A DNA stretch of 64,000 nt, taken from assembly GCA_023313575.1 (NCBI GenBank), contig JAJTTP010000002.1:3658001-3722000 (forward strand), in the 5' to 3' direction. The DNA is from Eutypella sp. D-1 (taxonomy: Eukaryota; Ascomycota; Sordariomycetes; Xylariales; Diatrypaceae). Shown one piece after another: positions 23,954-36,115 of the stretch. Positions within the stretch are counted from its first letter, which is position 1; each line of letters starts with the position of its first letter. Under the pieces are notes generated by a model, which ran no database searches, was not told the origin of the DNA, and saw nothing but the letters and a program-made list of their open reading frames with translations. A program made the translations under genes and the position numbers.

Positions 23954-26412
23954 ATGTCGTCGAAATCCACGCCCTCGCCCCCGAAGGGGCTATTAGCCAT
24001 GAGGGGGAAATATACCGAGAGCCTCATCAAGGAGGTCGAGGAAAAGCGGCAGCAGCTACTCCAGAACAAGCACCTCATGGACTTCCGTGATCTCAAAGCA
24101 GAGTGGAGGTTTTACAGAAAATGGAGGGCAGAAGAGACTAGCAAGCCCGACAATGTCGACTGGGCACCGTTTTACTTGCAGGAGCTAGAAAGGGTCTTGG
24201 ACACTTACTTGCAAGGGCTGAATCTCATCAAACAATCACTATACGGCAATGTGCTCGTAACCCGAGAATTGAAACCGCACATAAGAGCCGCCAAACTGTT
24301 GGAGCAGGCGTACAAAGCTGGGCTCAACAAGAGGTATCCCGACCCGCAGGATGAAACCGAGTTTTACAAAGCCATCGACCCCATGGTGAAAGAGGCGATG
24401 GGATACAGTGAATTGCGGAATATGTCCGCCACTGCGCCTGCGCCTAAGACCCCTCTGCCGTCTTCAACTACTCTACTGTCTCCAAGGATCCCGCCCCCAG
24501 TTCCCATGGTACCAAAGGGTCCACCTATCGCTACAGGTATTACTCCTCCTCCGCCACAGATATCGTTGTTGGAATCACTCTACCGACGGATCAGCCAGCC
24601 CAAATACCTCGGCGCCCAAAACCAACTATTGCATGCCAAGGGATCTGGGTGGCGTGAGAAGAGTTTCGCGCCCCTCTTTCACGGAATACCCTGGCACCTG
24701 CAGGAGACTGCACCGAGAGGTCCCGGCGGTAGGGGTCCCGGCGGTAGGGGTCCCGGCGGTAGGGGTCCGCCCGGCAGCCGCGGCATTGGCGGCGGCGACA
24801 GCGACGATGACATTAGCGACGACGACATGACTGGAAAGAAGAAGAAGCATCAAGAGCCTTACAATATAAACAAGGAGTTGCATGAAGATCCTCGTCCCGC
24901 ACGACTGGACTTCAGGTCCTTCGGCTACGACCAACATCCAGAGGATTACAGCGACGAGTACTACAAGACGAACTACCGTCTTCTCTATGACCGGACCGTT
25001 GAATTCGCTGAGAAATGGTTCGGCGACGTTGATCTTCCAGAACCCGGGTACGAAGGGTCGCCGTGGCAGGAGCTATTGAACGACCAATTCATCGAGTACT
25101 CACGGCTGGTCGCTCACGAGGACCGACACGTTAGCGGCTGGCCGGCGTTCCTCAGACAGGCCAAGTACCGCAAATGGCTCATCGTTGGTATCCTGGGGCA
25201 GATCATGGAGAAGAAGATCTTCGTCGATTTGTTGTTCGGCGCGGACGACAAGTGGAGGAGAGAGCTAGAGACTGACGACCTGCGACTCCTTGATGTAGAA
25301 GGTAAGCACCGAATGAACCCCTTCCCGATGAATTAAGTTTTAACCACGACACAGGGTACCGCCGTAAGGCTCGACGCAGCGAGACGGTCAAGATGGCCCT
25401 GCGCGGTGACTTCGTGCCGCCCAAGTTCTTCGGAGACGTCGATGAGCTCACATTCCGAACTGCCCTCATCTTTGAGCCCCTCATCAACTTGCTGGACCTC
25501 TACAGGGAGTTTAACGCTGTGCACCAGACTAATGAGCGGCACTTCTACCAGGAACTTCACGCACTATTGACCATCGCGGCTTACTTCCAGGTCTGCATGG
25601 CCCTCTCCCCGACCCCTTTCCACATCCTCTCTGCGAGCCCGGGTTCCCGCATGGACTGGCCGATCGAGCGACAGGCCGACATTGAGCTGTACAGGGAGTC
25701 CAAGGAGGTCAATGAGCAGCTGAATGCCCAGTGGGAACAGGTCGAGGAGAGGCTGGCCAAGCGCCAACGTGTGTCCCAAGCCGACTTCGACCGATTAAAT
25801 GCCCTTCACCCGTTCCCGGTTCTCGATAGCCCCACCTACGAGAAGGACAAGGCCACATCGAAGCACCAGCGTCTACGTGGCGCCCTCATCAAGATCGCCG
25901 TGTTCCCCATGTGCAAGCGGTATGTGCCAGAGAATCGCGGTATCGGTCCCAAGACCAGGCGCCCCGTAATGCCGGGTGACTGGGACAAGGTTGAGGGTCA
26001 GCGCATCGTCGAGATCCTCCGCTGCAGCGTCATCTACTACCAGGGTCTCATCTACCCGCGCAATATCCTTGAGGACGGCGTGCCCCTAGAGACCCACTTG
26101 ACCGTGTGGCGTGGCTGGGAGCGGAACCCTGTGCGCTACTCGTATACCGTTCGGGTGGCTATATTCCTGGCAATCTCGCTCGCGGCCCTCTTCGTGGTGT
26201 TTCTACTCCACGCACTCTTCTTCGGAACGCCGTCCGCGAAGGCATTCATTTTCAGATTCTTGAGGGAAATCGGAGACTTTATCATGCTCCCACGGAGAAT
26301 CATGAAGTCCACGTTGCACTACAATGAGGACTCGCTGGGCTTGGCGATCTGCAGGAAGGTCTGCGAGCAATGGACGGGAGCGTGCATCTGCACCAAGGGA
26401 TCTACACTGTAA
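23954..26412 (+). CDS. Uncharacterised single-pass membrane protein (801 aa, 2 exons)
   Basis: I do not recognise a family. Exons are 23954-25301 and 25355-26412, joined in phase through DVEGYRRKARR; the start is the first in-frame ATG. The N-terminal 150 residues are charged and mostly helical (SLIKEVEEKRQQLLQNKHLMDFRD is typical of their character) and may form a coiled coil. Residues about 155-230 are Pro-rich. About 254-275 hold an RGPGG repeat encoded by three exact 15-bp units. An acidic DDDISDDDM patch follows. The second half is a well-structured region with many aromatic residues, then one transmembrane span (about 711-740, VAIFLAISLAALFVVFLLHALFF) and a 60-residue tail with several Cys. 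No signal peptide is visible. An AATAAA at 26634 could be the polyadenylation signal. Confidence 0.82.
24716..24763 (+). repeat. 15-bp tandem repeat inside the coding sequence
   Basis: Three exact copies of a 15-bp unit (GGTCCCGGCGGTAGG) and a partial fourth encode RGPGG repeats. The unit length is a multiple of three, so copy-number change would keep the frame. Confidence 0.9.
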
Positions 26413-27348
26413 GCGGATCGTCTACTACGTAATATGGCAGTTCCTGGTGTCACCTGACGGTTCCTGAGATCAATGGACGGCAAGGGGGGCCTGGGGGGGG
26501 GGGGGGGGGAGGGGGAAGGGGGCGGCCTCTTATGGCGGCGGTTATTAGTTCGTCGGGTACTCGGACCCGGAGTCAAGGATATTCATCCATCGTGTATCTT
26601 CTATGTTTATCTAAGTCTTGCTGTCATTACGCTAATAAAGTTTTGTTCGTACCATCGTGCCGAACATATGCCCAAGACTCCAGTGAAACGTATGCTATGC
26701 TGCTTGTGCATACACCACAAGATAGATAGTATTATAATAATTGACTATGCGGTTCCAGATTAGTCGCAGTCTTGGTTGCGTGAAGAAACATGATTATAAA
26801 GATTATAAGTTTCGGGCATAAATCAATAGCCTAGACATATCACTAAGTGCTGACTGGGCCAACGATAGATTCGTCTATCCTGTAAAGCGTGACGGTCAAG
26901 AGCCGCATGAGTTACGACTGCTGTAAATCCGTATGCGATCGGCCTATGCTAATGAGTACTCGTGGTTTACATGTAGATCCGTTACTAGTGGCTGGTCATG
27001 TCGTCGATACAATAGTCTCCGATGCGTATAACCACGACCGAACTGAGTTGTTAGAATGACTGACTGAATATCCATTTGCCGGGCTTTTAGCCAGAAAGCG
27101 TGGTCCCGACCACCTCTCCCCACGGCGCTTCTCCGCATAACCCCAAAACCAAGAAATCCGGGGTAATGGGGTAAAGGATTTAAATATGTCAATGCCGGCA
27201 GGGGCCGCAGGATCATATCGCGGGGACAGCAGTGGAGTGGTATCAATTGGATCTTGAAGTCTTACCACACATATCTACCCCGGATCACATCTTAACCTCC
27301 GTTTTCTTCCAATTACAGCATTAAGTCTTGAAAATCCGACAGATCACC
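26413..27348. other. Intergenic region
   Basis: No gene is seen. It holds a poly-G tract (about 26491-26508), an AATAAA (26634) downstream of the preceding gene, and in its last part the promoter of the VAO-like gene. Confidence 0.55.
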
Positions 27349-29353
27349 ATGGCCGCAGCCCGACCCGCGCCGAGATACTCGGACTCCACCTATCAGTCTG
27401 CCCATGATGACACCTTCTCCAAACCAGTCATCAATAATATAGAGCCCGTCCTACCGCCCGGAGTTAGCCAGGCTGACTTTGACAGCGCCCTGAAAGAATT
27501 CCGTGAGGCGCTGGGTGACGATGCTATCTTCGCCGGTAGCAGGCTCAAGGAATACGTGGATCCGTATGAGATCCCGGAATCCGGGAAGCCGCGGAATGTT
27601 CCGAGCGCAGCAGTCTGGTCAGTATAGTGTGCACCGAGGATACGCATCACCTAACACTTGTCGACCAGTCCATCGTCCGTCAAGGAACTTCAAGCTGTGC
27701 TAAAGGCTGCCAACAAGTACTTGGTCCCGGTGTGGACTATTTCCAGGGGTAAAAACCTAGGGTAGGATGAATGCCGCTCGTACGAAAAGACGATTGAGAA
27801 TAACATGCCATAGATACGGTGGTCCGGCACCCAAAGTGCCCGGAAGTGTCGTTCTTGACCTGCATCGGATGAACAAGGTCATCGAAGCGTCCGAAAAGTT
27901 CGCGTACGCCGTGGTCGAGCCCGGCGTGACCTTCGGCGACCTGTACGAGTACTGCGTGGCACGGAATCTCAAGGTGTGGCCGAGCACGCCGTCCTTGGGA
28001 TGGGGGAGTGTGATAGGCAATGTAGGGCCCTTGGATGCATTTCATCAGTCACCCTTCCAGTGTATCAGCCTGCTAAAACTCGCTCGTATAGACTCTGGAT
28101 CGCGGCATAGGCTTCGTGCCTACAGGCTTCCACCACGAGAACATCGCCGGCATGGAGGTGGTGCTCGCCAACGGCGACGTGGTTCGCACCGGACAGTTCG
28201 CCAAGTCGGACTCATCCGTGGCACACCTTACCAAGCTCACCTTCGGCCCGACCATTGACGGCCTCTTCCTGCAAAGCAACCTCGGCATCGTGACCAAGAT
28301 GGGCATCTACCTGACGACGCAGCCGCAGGCGTATAAGGCATGCATGTTCCACATGCCAGAAATGGAAGACATAGCGACGATCACGGACCTATTCGGCCAT
28401 CTGAAGCGCAACGGCACCATCCCCTACCTGTCTTACGTCTTCAGCATCGGCGAGTGGCTCTCGTTCTACAAGCGGCGGGAGGAGTGGTGGGATGGCGAGG
28501 GGCCCATCCCCGACTGGAGGCTCAAGGAGATCCAGAAGGAGCTCGGTACCGGCTTCTGGGGCGTGCGCTTTGGCCTGTACGGTCCGACACGCCTCGTCGA
28601 AGCCCAGTATGCCGAGGTCGAGAAGGCCGTCGCGCGCATAGCCCCTACCGGAACACTCGAAGGTACTATGTACGCTGCTGAAGGGGAGGGGACCGTGCTA
28701 GAAGCCACGACAGTCGACCTCTCGCACGGCGGCATGTTCGTTGGCGTGCCCTCCATGTTCTCCCTACCACTCGTCAACTACTACAACCGCAAACCGGACT
28801 CGGTCGGCGCCCATGGCGCGTACTCGCCCATCATCCCGCTGGACGGCAAGGTCATGCTCGAGTGGGTCAAGGCTGCTCGCGCTGTCTATGAGTCTCACGG
28901 TTTCGACATGTGCTGCGACTATTTCATGCACGATCGCTACGCCGTCTTCGTCTGCATGCTTCCCTTCGACAAGACCGATCCGGAGCAGCGGAAGGCCACT
29001 GACGAGATCTTCCACGGGCTTGTGGAGGCCGGCACCAAGCTGGGCTTTGCCAAGTACAGAACACACATCAGCCATATGGGTGGGTTGGGCCCCCTGATGC
29101 CTTCTTCGTAGGATAGACAGCTCACAGGCTTTAGATCAAAACGCGGAACTGTTCGACTTCAACAACCACGCATATCGGCGTTTCGTTGAGACTATCAAGG
29201 TAAGGCCTTCATGACTTTTTATTTCGGACAGATCGGTGCGCTGATGCTTGACGTTAGGACTCTGTGGACGAGAACGGAATCCTGTCGCCGGGAAAGAACG
29301 GCATCTGGCCGAAGAGACTACGGGCGCTGGCTGAGAGGGGAGCTAAGTTGTAG
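27349..29353 (+). CDS. Vanillyl-alcohol-oxidase-family flavoprotein (572 aa, 6 exons)
   Basis: Members oxidise para-substituted phenols such as vanillyl alcohol or 4-alkylphenols using FAD. Exons are 27349-27617, 27669-27761, 27814-28021, 28092-29079, 29135-29199 and 29258-29353; the joined frame is 1719 nt. The FAD-binding half contains AAVCPSSVKELQ, ISRGKNLGYGGPAP and EPGVTFGDLYEY. The C-terminal half contains DGLFLQSNLGIVTKMGIYL, GAHGAYSPIIPLDG, YRTHISHMDQNAELFDFNN and SPGKNGIWPKR. Compared from memory with Penicillium simplicissimum VAO, the FAD-linking His (here His431) and the phenolate-binding Tyr122, Tyr512 and Arg513 are kept. However, VAO His61 corresponds to Tyr73 and Asp170 to Ser181. 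No signal peptide is visible. Three introns begin GTAGGA, GTAGGG and GTGGGT. The gene converges on a QutD-like transporter. Confidence 0.9.
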
Positions 29354-29708
29354 ATGTCGCGTCATCGACAATTATTAGTTCAAGTTTTGTTGCCTAGTTT
29401 AAAGTTGCAGTGTTAAATTTTGATTTCAAGATGTTGTGGTTATTGCCTCTACCTGATACATGTTACTGTGCGGTGAGACCACACAAGCTAATTTGTACGC
29501 CTGGACTATATTGTTACCCTGTCATGCTTGATGGTGTCTGCAGTCTACGAGATAGGGAGACCTGTGGATGTGATCAGGACAGCGTCACACAATACCTAGG
29601 CTTGCATACTTCATTCAATCATCTCATTACTCAAAGACTTAGGTACTTTTAAGCCATAGCCGAAAATGTTACCCCTGCTCAATACATGCGCAATACACCT
29701 CCCTGCTC
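29354..29708. other. Short convergent intergenic region
   Basis: This holds the 3' flanks of the VAO-like and transporter genes. Nothing else is seen. Confidence 0.6.
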
Positions 29709-31545
29709 CTACGCAGCGCGGTCTCCAGTCTGCGGAGCAACCTCGACACGCGTAGCGTCCGCCTTACTGCCACTATCGCCGAGCTTGTTGTCAGTGGAAA
29801 CGGAGGCGTCGCCGAACAGCTCATCCATGCGCTCGAGGGCAATTCCCTTGGTCTCCGGGATGAAGAACCAAACGAAGAAGAACATGGCGGCGCTGAAGCT
29901 TCCGAAGATCATGTAGGTACTGTCAAGAAGATCCAATGTCAGCAGGTATATCACAGAGTATTAGGCACCTCGCAGTCAACTCACCCGTATCCATGCGCAC
30001 CGATGTTTGCGAGCATGAGCGGCACGACCTTGGCGACGACGAAGTTGAATAGCCACTGCGTGGCGGCACCAATGGCGACGTTCATGGGCCGAAGGCGGGC
30101 CGTGGGGATCTCAGAGACCAAGATCCAACAGGCCGGGCCCCAGCCGAACTGGAAGAAGGCGGCGAAGACGAAGATACAGACCAGGGCGTAGTATCCCGCA
30201 GGGGGCACGGCCTGTCCGTCCACGGGCGGCGAGAACCTCACATAGAAGCCGATCGAGAACATACACCAGGCCTGCCCAACAGACGAGACGAGGAGCGAAC
30301 GCCGGCGGCCCAGCGAATCGGCCATGAAGAGCAGGAAGCAGGCGCACGACAAGACCTTAACGATACCGTAAATTCCGGTGCTGAACAGGGAGGTGGAAGT
30401 GCCCGTGATGCCGAGGTTCTTGAAGATCTTGGGCGCATAGGTGTTGATGGCATTGGTTCCCGTCATCTGCTGGCAGAACATGAGGAGAAAGCTCAGGAGG
30501 GCGCGCTTGCGGTTGCTGGGCACGAGCCACATCTCCTTTTGTAGGGACTTGAAGCTGGCGTTGCCCATCAGCTGCCTCTCGTGCTCGAGCTGCTCGGCGA
30601 TTTCCTGGAACTCCTCCTGGAGATACGGATGGCTCTCGGGCAGGTTACGGATGCGCACCAGCACGGACCTGGCCTCCTCCCAGCGATCCTTGCGGGCCAG
30701 ATACCGCGGGGACTCGTTGGCGATGATCATGAGGGTGAATAGGAGAGCGGCTGGAATTCCTTGGACTGCGAGCGGCACGATGTACATACTGGCACTGGCG
30801 GCACCCTCGTGGATACTGACGGCGTAATTGATCCAGAAGGCGATCATGCCGCCTGTGACGATAAACAGTTGGTACATGCCGGTGAGCAGTCCACGGATGG
30901 CGCGAGGGGCATTCTCGGTGACGTAGATGGGGTTGATGACGCTGGCCATACCGACGCCGAAGCCGGCGATGGCCCGGCCGGCGTAGATGGGACCGATGTT
31001 ACCGGACGCTGCGGCCTGCAATATGACACCGACAAGGGTTAGGAAGGCAGCCCCGACAAGGCACCACTTTCGGCCGAAGGTATCCGTGAGAGGGTAGGCG
31101 GCGATGGCGCCGAAGAAGCAGCCGGCTTGCAGCACGGACACGATGTTTCCTGCCAGGTCCGCCCTCGCATTTTCGTCGAGGTTCTGCAAACCATAATCAC
31201 TGGCGCATTGTAGTTAGCAGATGCACATTTAACACGGCAGGTGTCTGCTACAGAAATGTATTCTGGGAGTTGGGCAACATACCGAATGAACGGATCCATT
31301 TCGATGACACCACCGATTACACTGCTATCCCATCCAAAAGACATGGCACCGAAGCAAGCCTAGCGGACGCTCAATTAGTCTGTGACATCGATTCACATAT
31401 CTGAAACCCCCCCAATGAGGGCCTCGCATTATGCAGTACTCACAGAGGCCGCGACCACGAAAACTCTCCAATTGTAGACAGCGTCCGGGTCCTTTTGCAT
31501 CGCCTCATTCTTGACGATCTTCCTCAAAACCGACGCCGCCGCCAT
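29709..31545 (-). CDS. MFS sugar/quinate-type transporter (534 aa, 4 exons)
   Basis: This is a 12-helix sugar-porter-family permease of the plasma membrane. Minus-strand exons are 31545-31444, 31359-31283, 31199-29985 and 29919-29709; the joined frame is 1605 nt. Family marks are visible: DSSVIGGVI in helix 1, [40 protein letters not shown], the loop motif [45 protein letters not shown] and the end [16 protein letters not shown]. The N-terminus ([31 protein letters not shown]) and the [16 protein letters not shown] loop resemble the quinate permease QutD more than hexose carriers, so an aromatic or hydroxy-acid substrate is plausible. The substrate is not shown by the sequence. It converges on the VAO-like gene with 355 bases between them. 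Confidence 0.92.
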
Positions 31546-34185
31546 ATTGACGATGCTTCGGGCTGTCCCGCCTGACCGTCTAGAAAAGGGTAACCGGTCG
31601 CACGTAGGCTATGCTCCCCGATGCAGCTGTCTCAATTCTACCCGTCAAGCCTTGTGAACCGGCGAGGATAGCAGCCCTTGAGAGAGAAAAAAAGGAAGAC
31701 GAATGCGATAGCGTGTAGAGGGGATGAAGGGAGGTAAGGGAGGGATGACTAGAGCCGAGGGTATCAGCGAGCTTTAAAAGGCGAAGGCCGTCACGTATGG
31801 AAATATCTACTAAATGGGTGCCATTTACACGTGAGGGGCGAATGATCACTTCAGGACCCTGTCCATGACCTGCATTTGTAGTACGATAAAGTACCTAGGT
31901 AAGTATGTATCACAGCACTTCGCCTGGCCTGGTGGTATCCCGATGGACACCCCCTGGCCGCAGGTATCACTCTACTTACCTATCAAACCGCCAAGTTCCG
32001 TATTCCGGGGCCTTCGACAACTCTCAACGGGTAACGGAAAGGGCCCCATTCCTTAACGGGCCTTTTTTTTTACAACTTGGCAAGCGTTGCGAGGACCTCT
32101 ACTTGGCCCAAGGTTGCTCCAGATGTGGAGGAATGGGAGGGAACGTGCATGGGGCATTCTGGGGGTGGGGATTGGGGTGAGAGGTGGGAAAATTGAACTG
32201 TGGATAAATTCCACCGAAATTCCACCAAACAGAACGCGTGACGGAGAAACATGGGGGTCTAGGGGGGCGGTAGATCAGGGAGGTATTCTGGGGGGGGGGG
32301 GTATTGGAGGTGTTTCCTGGGATGAAAGAGTAGAAGGGATTGAAGATTGCGTTGTGGTTGGCTGGTCTGGATCAACTTGGTTATAATAGGACTGGCACGA
32401 AAGATCCCACGATCCCCGTAGCTGACTTTCCATCCTGACTAGACAGTTTGACAGTGATAAACCCGTCAATACTTCATACATAGAAGTTATCGTGCGCACG
32501 AGGGATTTCAGTTGCCAGTGTATCTCGAGTTATGAGGCCCGATTTTCCCCCCAGTTCACGCTAAGTAACTACCCCATGGGCACCGGGTATCGGAATCCGC
32601 TAAGAGGCATCTAGCGATGCTTGTTTTATTTTGGCTTAGGTACTAACTAGAGTAGGGGCTTACATACGTTCATACAGGAGGCCAAGACGGCACAGGAAGC
32701 CAAGCTGACAGGTAAGACGGTGTGTATATGTGCACGTGAACTCAATGTTGGACAAGATGATGACAACGGTAATCCACAAGTGATTGAGATGGAGGAGGTA
32801 TGAACATGTTTGATTTGATAGTTCAGCTCAGCTCGATTCGAGAAGCCAAGTAGCCTAGGTACCTCAGAATTGAACAATAACAATGAGATTGTTACTGGTT
32901 ATGGATACGTTTCAGTGACTATGCGGTCGAGATCCGATCATGTCACACGGATAAGCACATCGGCTGACGCCGTTCTCGACCTCTTGCATCCAGCATCCAC
33001 AGTAGCGTGGTTTGCTACGCCCCTTGGCAAACAATCTTGGTCAATTCAACCTTTTTGCGGTGTTGGGACAGGGCCGTTTTCGTCTTCGAGCTGAAGCGTC
33101 AATTGACTTACAGACAAGCGAACCAATAGCTGACATGCATACCTAGGTAGGGTTCATATGCCTCAATTTGAGTGTACAATTCAAAGCTCTACATACATAC
33201 CTAGATATGTACCTAGGTAGGAACCCAGGTTCGGATCTGCAGAGTCGACTACCCGGACAACGACTGAACGCACGAACACTGACGGACAGACGGACGGACG
33301 GACCACTGAACCACCGCCGTCGATGGCACGTAGTAAAGAAAGAAAAAAAAGAAAAAAACAGGCTGGACAGACAGAGAGGCAGACAGAGAATACTATGAAG
33401 ATAAGTGATAATTAGCCTCCACATTTAGTTATGGAGATGGGCTGGCTTTCGATTTAGGCTCAATGCGGGGGACAGGGCTTGGCGAAGGCTTAAGACGGCC
33501 TCTAGACCCTATGTAGCGCTAGGCCTCTTCCAAGTTCTCTTTTTATCCGTGACTTCGTTGTCATTGGCCCGTAACTTGTAAGTAAAGTACATATGACATG
33601 ACGATGGGGGCCGAAGGGGATGACAACTAGGGGGGGATACGGGAGAAATCCGTGATATGATGTTTATACGTACCTAGGTAATGCACGTAACTAGTTAATT
33701 TGGATAGGGCATTCATTGTTATAGCATCTGTTTGCCTGTCAAGTCCAGGCCTACCTTAGTTACGATTTATGTCTTCCCCTTCTTACCCCCCCCTACCCCC
33801 CTTTTCACATCGACGGAGAAAACGTCCAGACTTTTATTAGTATTCGTCTCCAAAATTGGGGAAAGCCAACTAGATAGGTAGGGAAACAAGTTTCGGGGTA
33901 AATAATTCCGTGATGTCACACGGGCAATGAAAATGCCGGCGTTGTCGCGAATGTGAGAACTTCCTATGTAGGCCGGTTGGTGTCAAAGCGCGACGAGAAG
34001 AATTGGGTTGACTCTGTAACGCTGCTGAGATTTAATTAAACTGCGAGACTTGAAACTGAATACCACGTAATCCATTAGTTATTGAAGTGGACTGGAACTT
34101 GCTAGGTAACCCTGCTATTTATTTCTTCCGCCACACACATGTACACTCACACACACCTTCCCTACCCTTATTAAGTACCCAAAGA
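31546..34185. other. Gene-poor intergenic region (2.6 kb)
   Basis: No gene is supported. The region carries several copies of the palindrome ACCTAGGT (31893, 33141, 33211, 33672), poly-G and poly-C tracts, and a short GACGGACG repeat near 33280-33300. The left end is the promoter of the MFS gene and the right end that of the BNR-4 gene. Confidence 0.55.
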
Positions 34186-35884
34186 ATGACACTGGCGGAC
34201 CCCGACGTGACCGTCCTAGGGCCGGACCCGAGCCACCGGACCTGCGTGCTGAACGGGAACGCCTTCCAGCAGGACGCCATCCAATCATGCAACGGCTGGC
34301 AGTACGCCTGCTTCTACGCCGCGCTGCCGGGCAGCGACGCCGCCGCCGAGCCGCTGTTCGTGCACCTGGCTCGGAGAAGGCTTCCGCGCGGACCCTGGGA
34401 GTCCCTCGTCTTCGACGATTACCCCCAGACTACCGACGACGGGCATAACACTGTTCAGGTGCGTGAGACGTACATAATTAAAATTCCTGTACTGGGTAGC
34501 TGTGCCGCTGTGCGGTGTTGACGTGCCGGGATGAATGTTGCCCACGGGACAGGACTGTTAGAGCGAGATGCTGAGAAGTTGCACCAGATAGGAATATGCC
34601 CGGGCGACGGGACGATACATCTATCCTACGACCACCATTGCGATAGGTACATACATCACTACACTACACTGCACTACGCGAACCCGTCTACATAAGGTAA
34701 TCAGTTCGTCCTACATCCCATTGCTAACGAGAAAGACTCCGCGCAGGGTACGATACCGCCACTCGATACCGAACGTAGCGACCTCACCAGACACCTTCAA
34801 ATGGGACGCGAAACTCTTCACGGCCACGCTCCCGCACCTCCCGGGCCTCGAGCACGAAATCCAGCTCTTCAGCTCCATCACCTACCCGCGCTTCGGCCCC
34901 CTTGGCAACGACCTCTGGTACTCGTGGCGCACGGGCAAAGCCGGACTCGGCGACGACCACCTGTGCATCTACCGCGCGACAACGGGGCGCTACGAGCTTC
35001 CGGGCAACGGCAACACCGGCATGCACCTCCAAGGCATCGACGCAAACCCCTACATCCACGGCCTGCACGCCCGCGGCCCCCGCCTCTACACCACATGGGT
35101 CTACCGCGGCTTCGTCTGGTACGACGGCTGGGACGACCCGGCCGACACGAAGCATAAGCGCCAGGCGGGCCCCAACGGCGCCGAGAATAATCACGATATC
35201 TGCTTCGCGTACTCCGAGGATGAGGGGCGCACTTGGTGTAATGGCGCCGGCGACCGCGTCGCGGATCTTGCGAGGGGAGAGGCGGTAATGCCTTCTTCCC
35301 CCGGCATCGTTGCCTTTCGGATTCCGAAGGGCTCGGGCCTTATTAATCAGGAATCTCAGGCTGTTGATCATCAAGGAGGTGTTCATGTGCTTAATCGTGA
35401 TAACCGCGATGGCGAACTAAGGCGTAAGCATTACTACCGGTCTCCGGAGGGTGAGTTTAACTGCGGTCCCTTCGTTGAGTAGCGGGGGTGGATGGTGCCG
35501 CTGTGAGGGAGGACTTGGCCAGCCAACTGACTAACTTGAGAAACCCGCCGAACAGGAACCTGGACGCAGCGCGCCCTCCCGCATGTCTCGGGCGCGGGCA
35601 AACGGGGCCAGGTGGCCGTTAGCAGGGACGACGACCTGTACTTCGTCCTACCCGACACCACCCTGACGATCCTCAAAGCGTCCAAGAGCAACGACTACGC
35701 GACGTACGAGCTCGTTTGGCAGGGCAAAGAAGGCGCATTCCCGCCTACGGAGCCGCTCGTCGATATTATGAGGTTGGATTATGATAATGTCTTGTCTGTG
35801 TATACGCGAGCCACTGCTGCGGCTGCGGATGTGGAGCGAGCGGAGGCCGGGATTGATGTTGTTGTTCTTGATTTTCAATTGTGA
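34186..35884 (+). CDS. BNR-4-type beta-propeller protein, polysaccharide-lyase-like (454 aa, 4 exons)
   Basis: Exons are 34186-34458, 34588-34646, 34747-35450 and 35556-35884; the joined frame is 1365 nt. The order DDGHNTVQ (His87-Asn88), IHLSYDHHCDRVRYRHS (about 101-117), SSITYPRFGPLGNDLWYSWRTG, IYRATTG, YIHGLHARGPRLYTTWVYRG, NNHDICFAYSEDEGRTW and NQESQAVDHQGGVHVLNRDN is that of the BNR-4 repeat family. That family includes ulvan/glycuronan lyases and uncharacterised fungal proteins. The YSEDEGRTW unit is a classic BNR (Asp-box) element. I infer a seven-bladed propeller acting on an acidic glycan; a sialidase role is less likely because the sialidase FRIP motif is absent. No signal peptide precedes the chosen ATG, the first in frame, which is odd for a secreted lyase. 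It converges on TED1, 231 bases away. Confidence 0.75.
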
Positions 35885-36115
35885 TTTCTGTGTCTGGCTT
35901 TCCTTGCTTCTGATCTGAGCGTAGAGCCTTACTACGCTGATAGGTCATCCTCGTCGCTTACACAGAAGCACCTGCTACTCTTATTGTTGTGATGATGACG
36001 ATATTGGTATATATATGATATATATGATATATGATGGGATATTATACACTAGACGGTCATAGCTCATTAATTGGATGCGCATTCCCCGACCAAAATGCGG
36101 CAGATGGGGGGACGA

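Noticed and set aside
34186..35884. Classical sialidase (neuraminidase)
   Set aside because: The FRIP motif and the repeated Asp boxes of sialidases are missing; only one Asp-box-like element is present and the motif order fits BNR-4 proteins.
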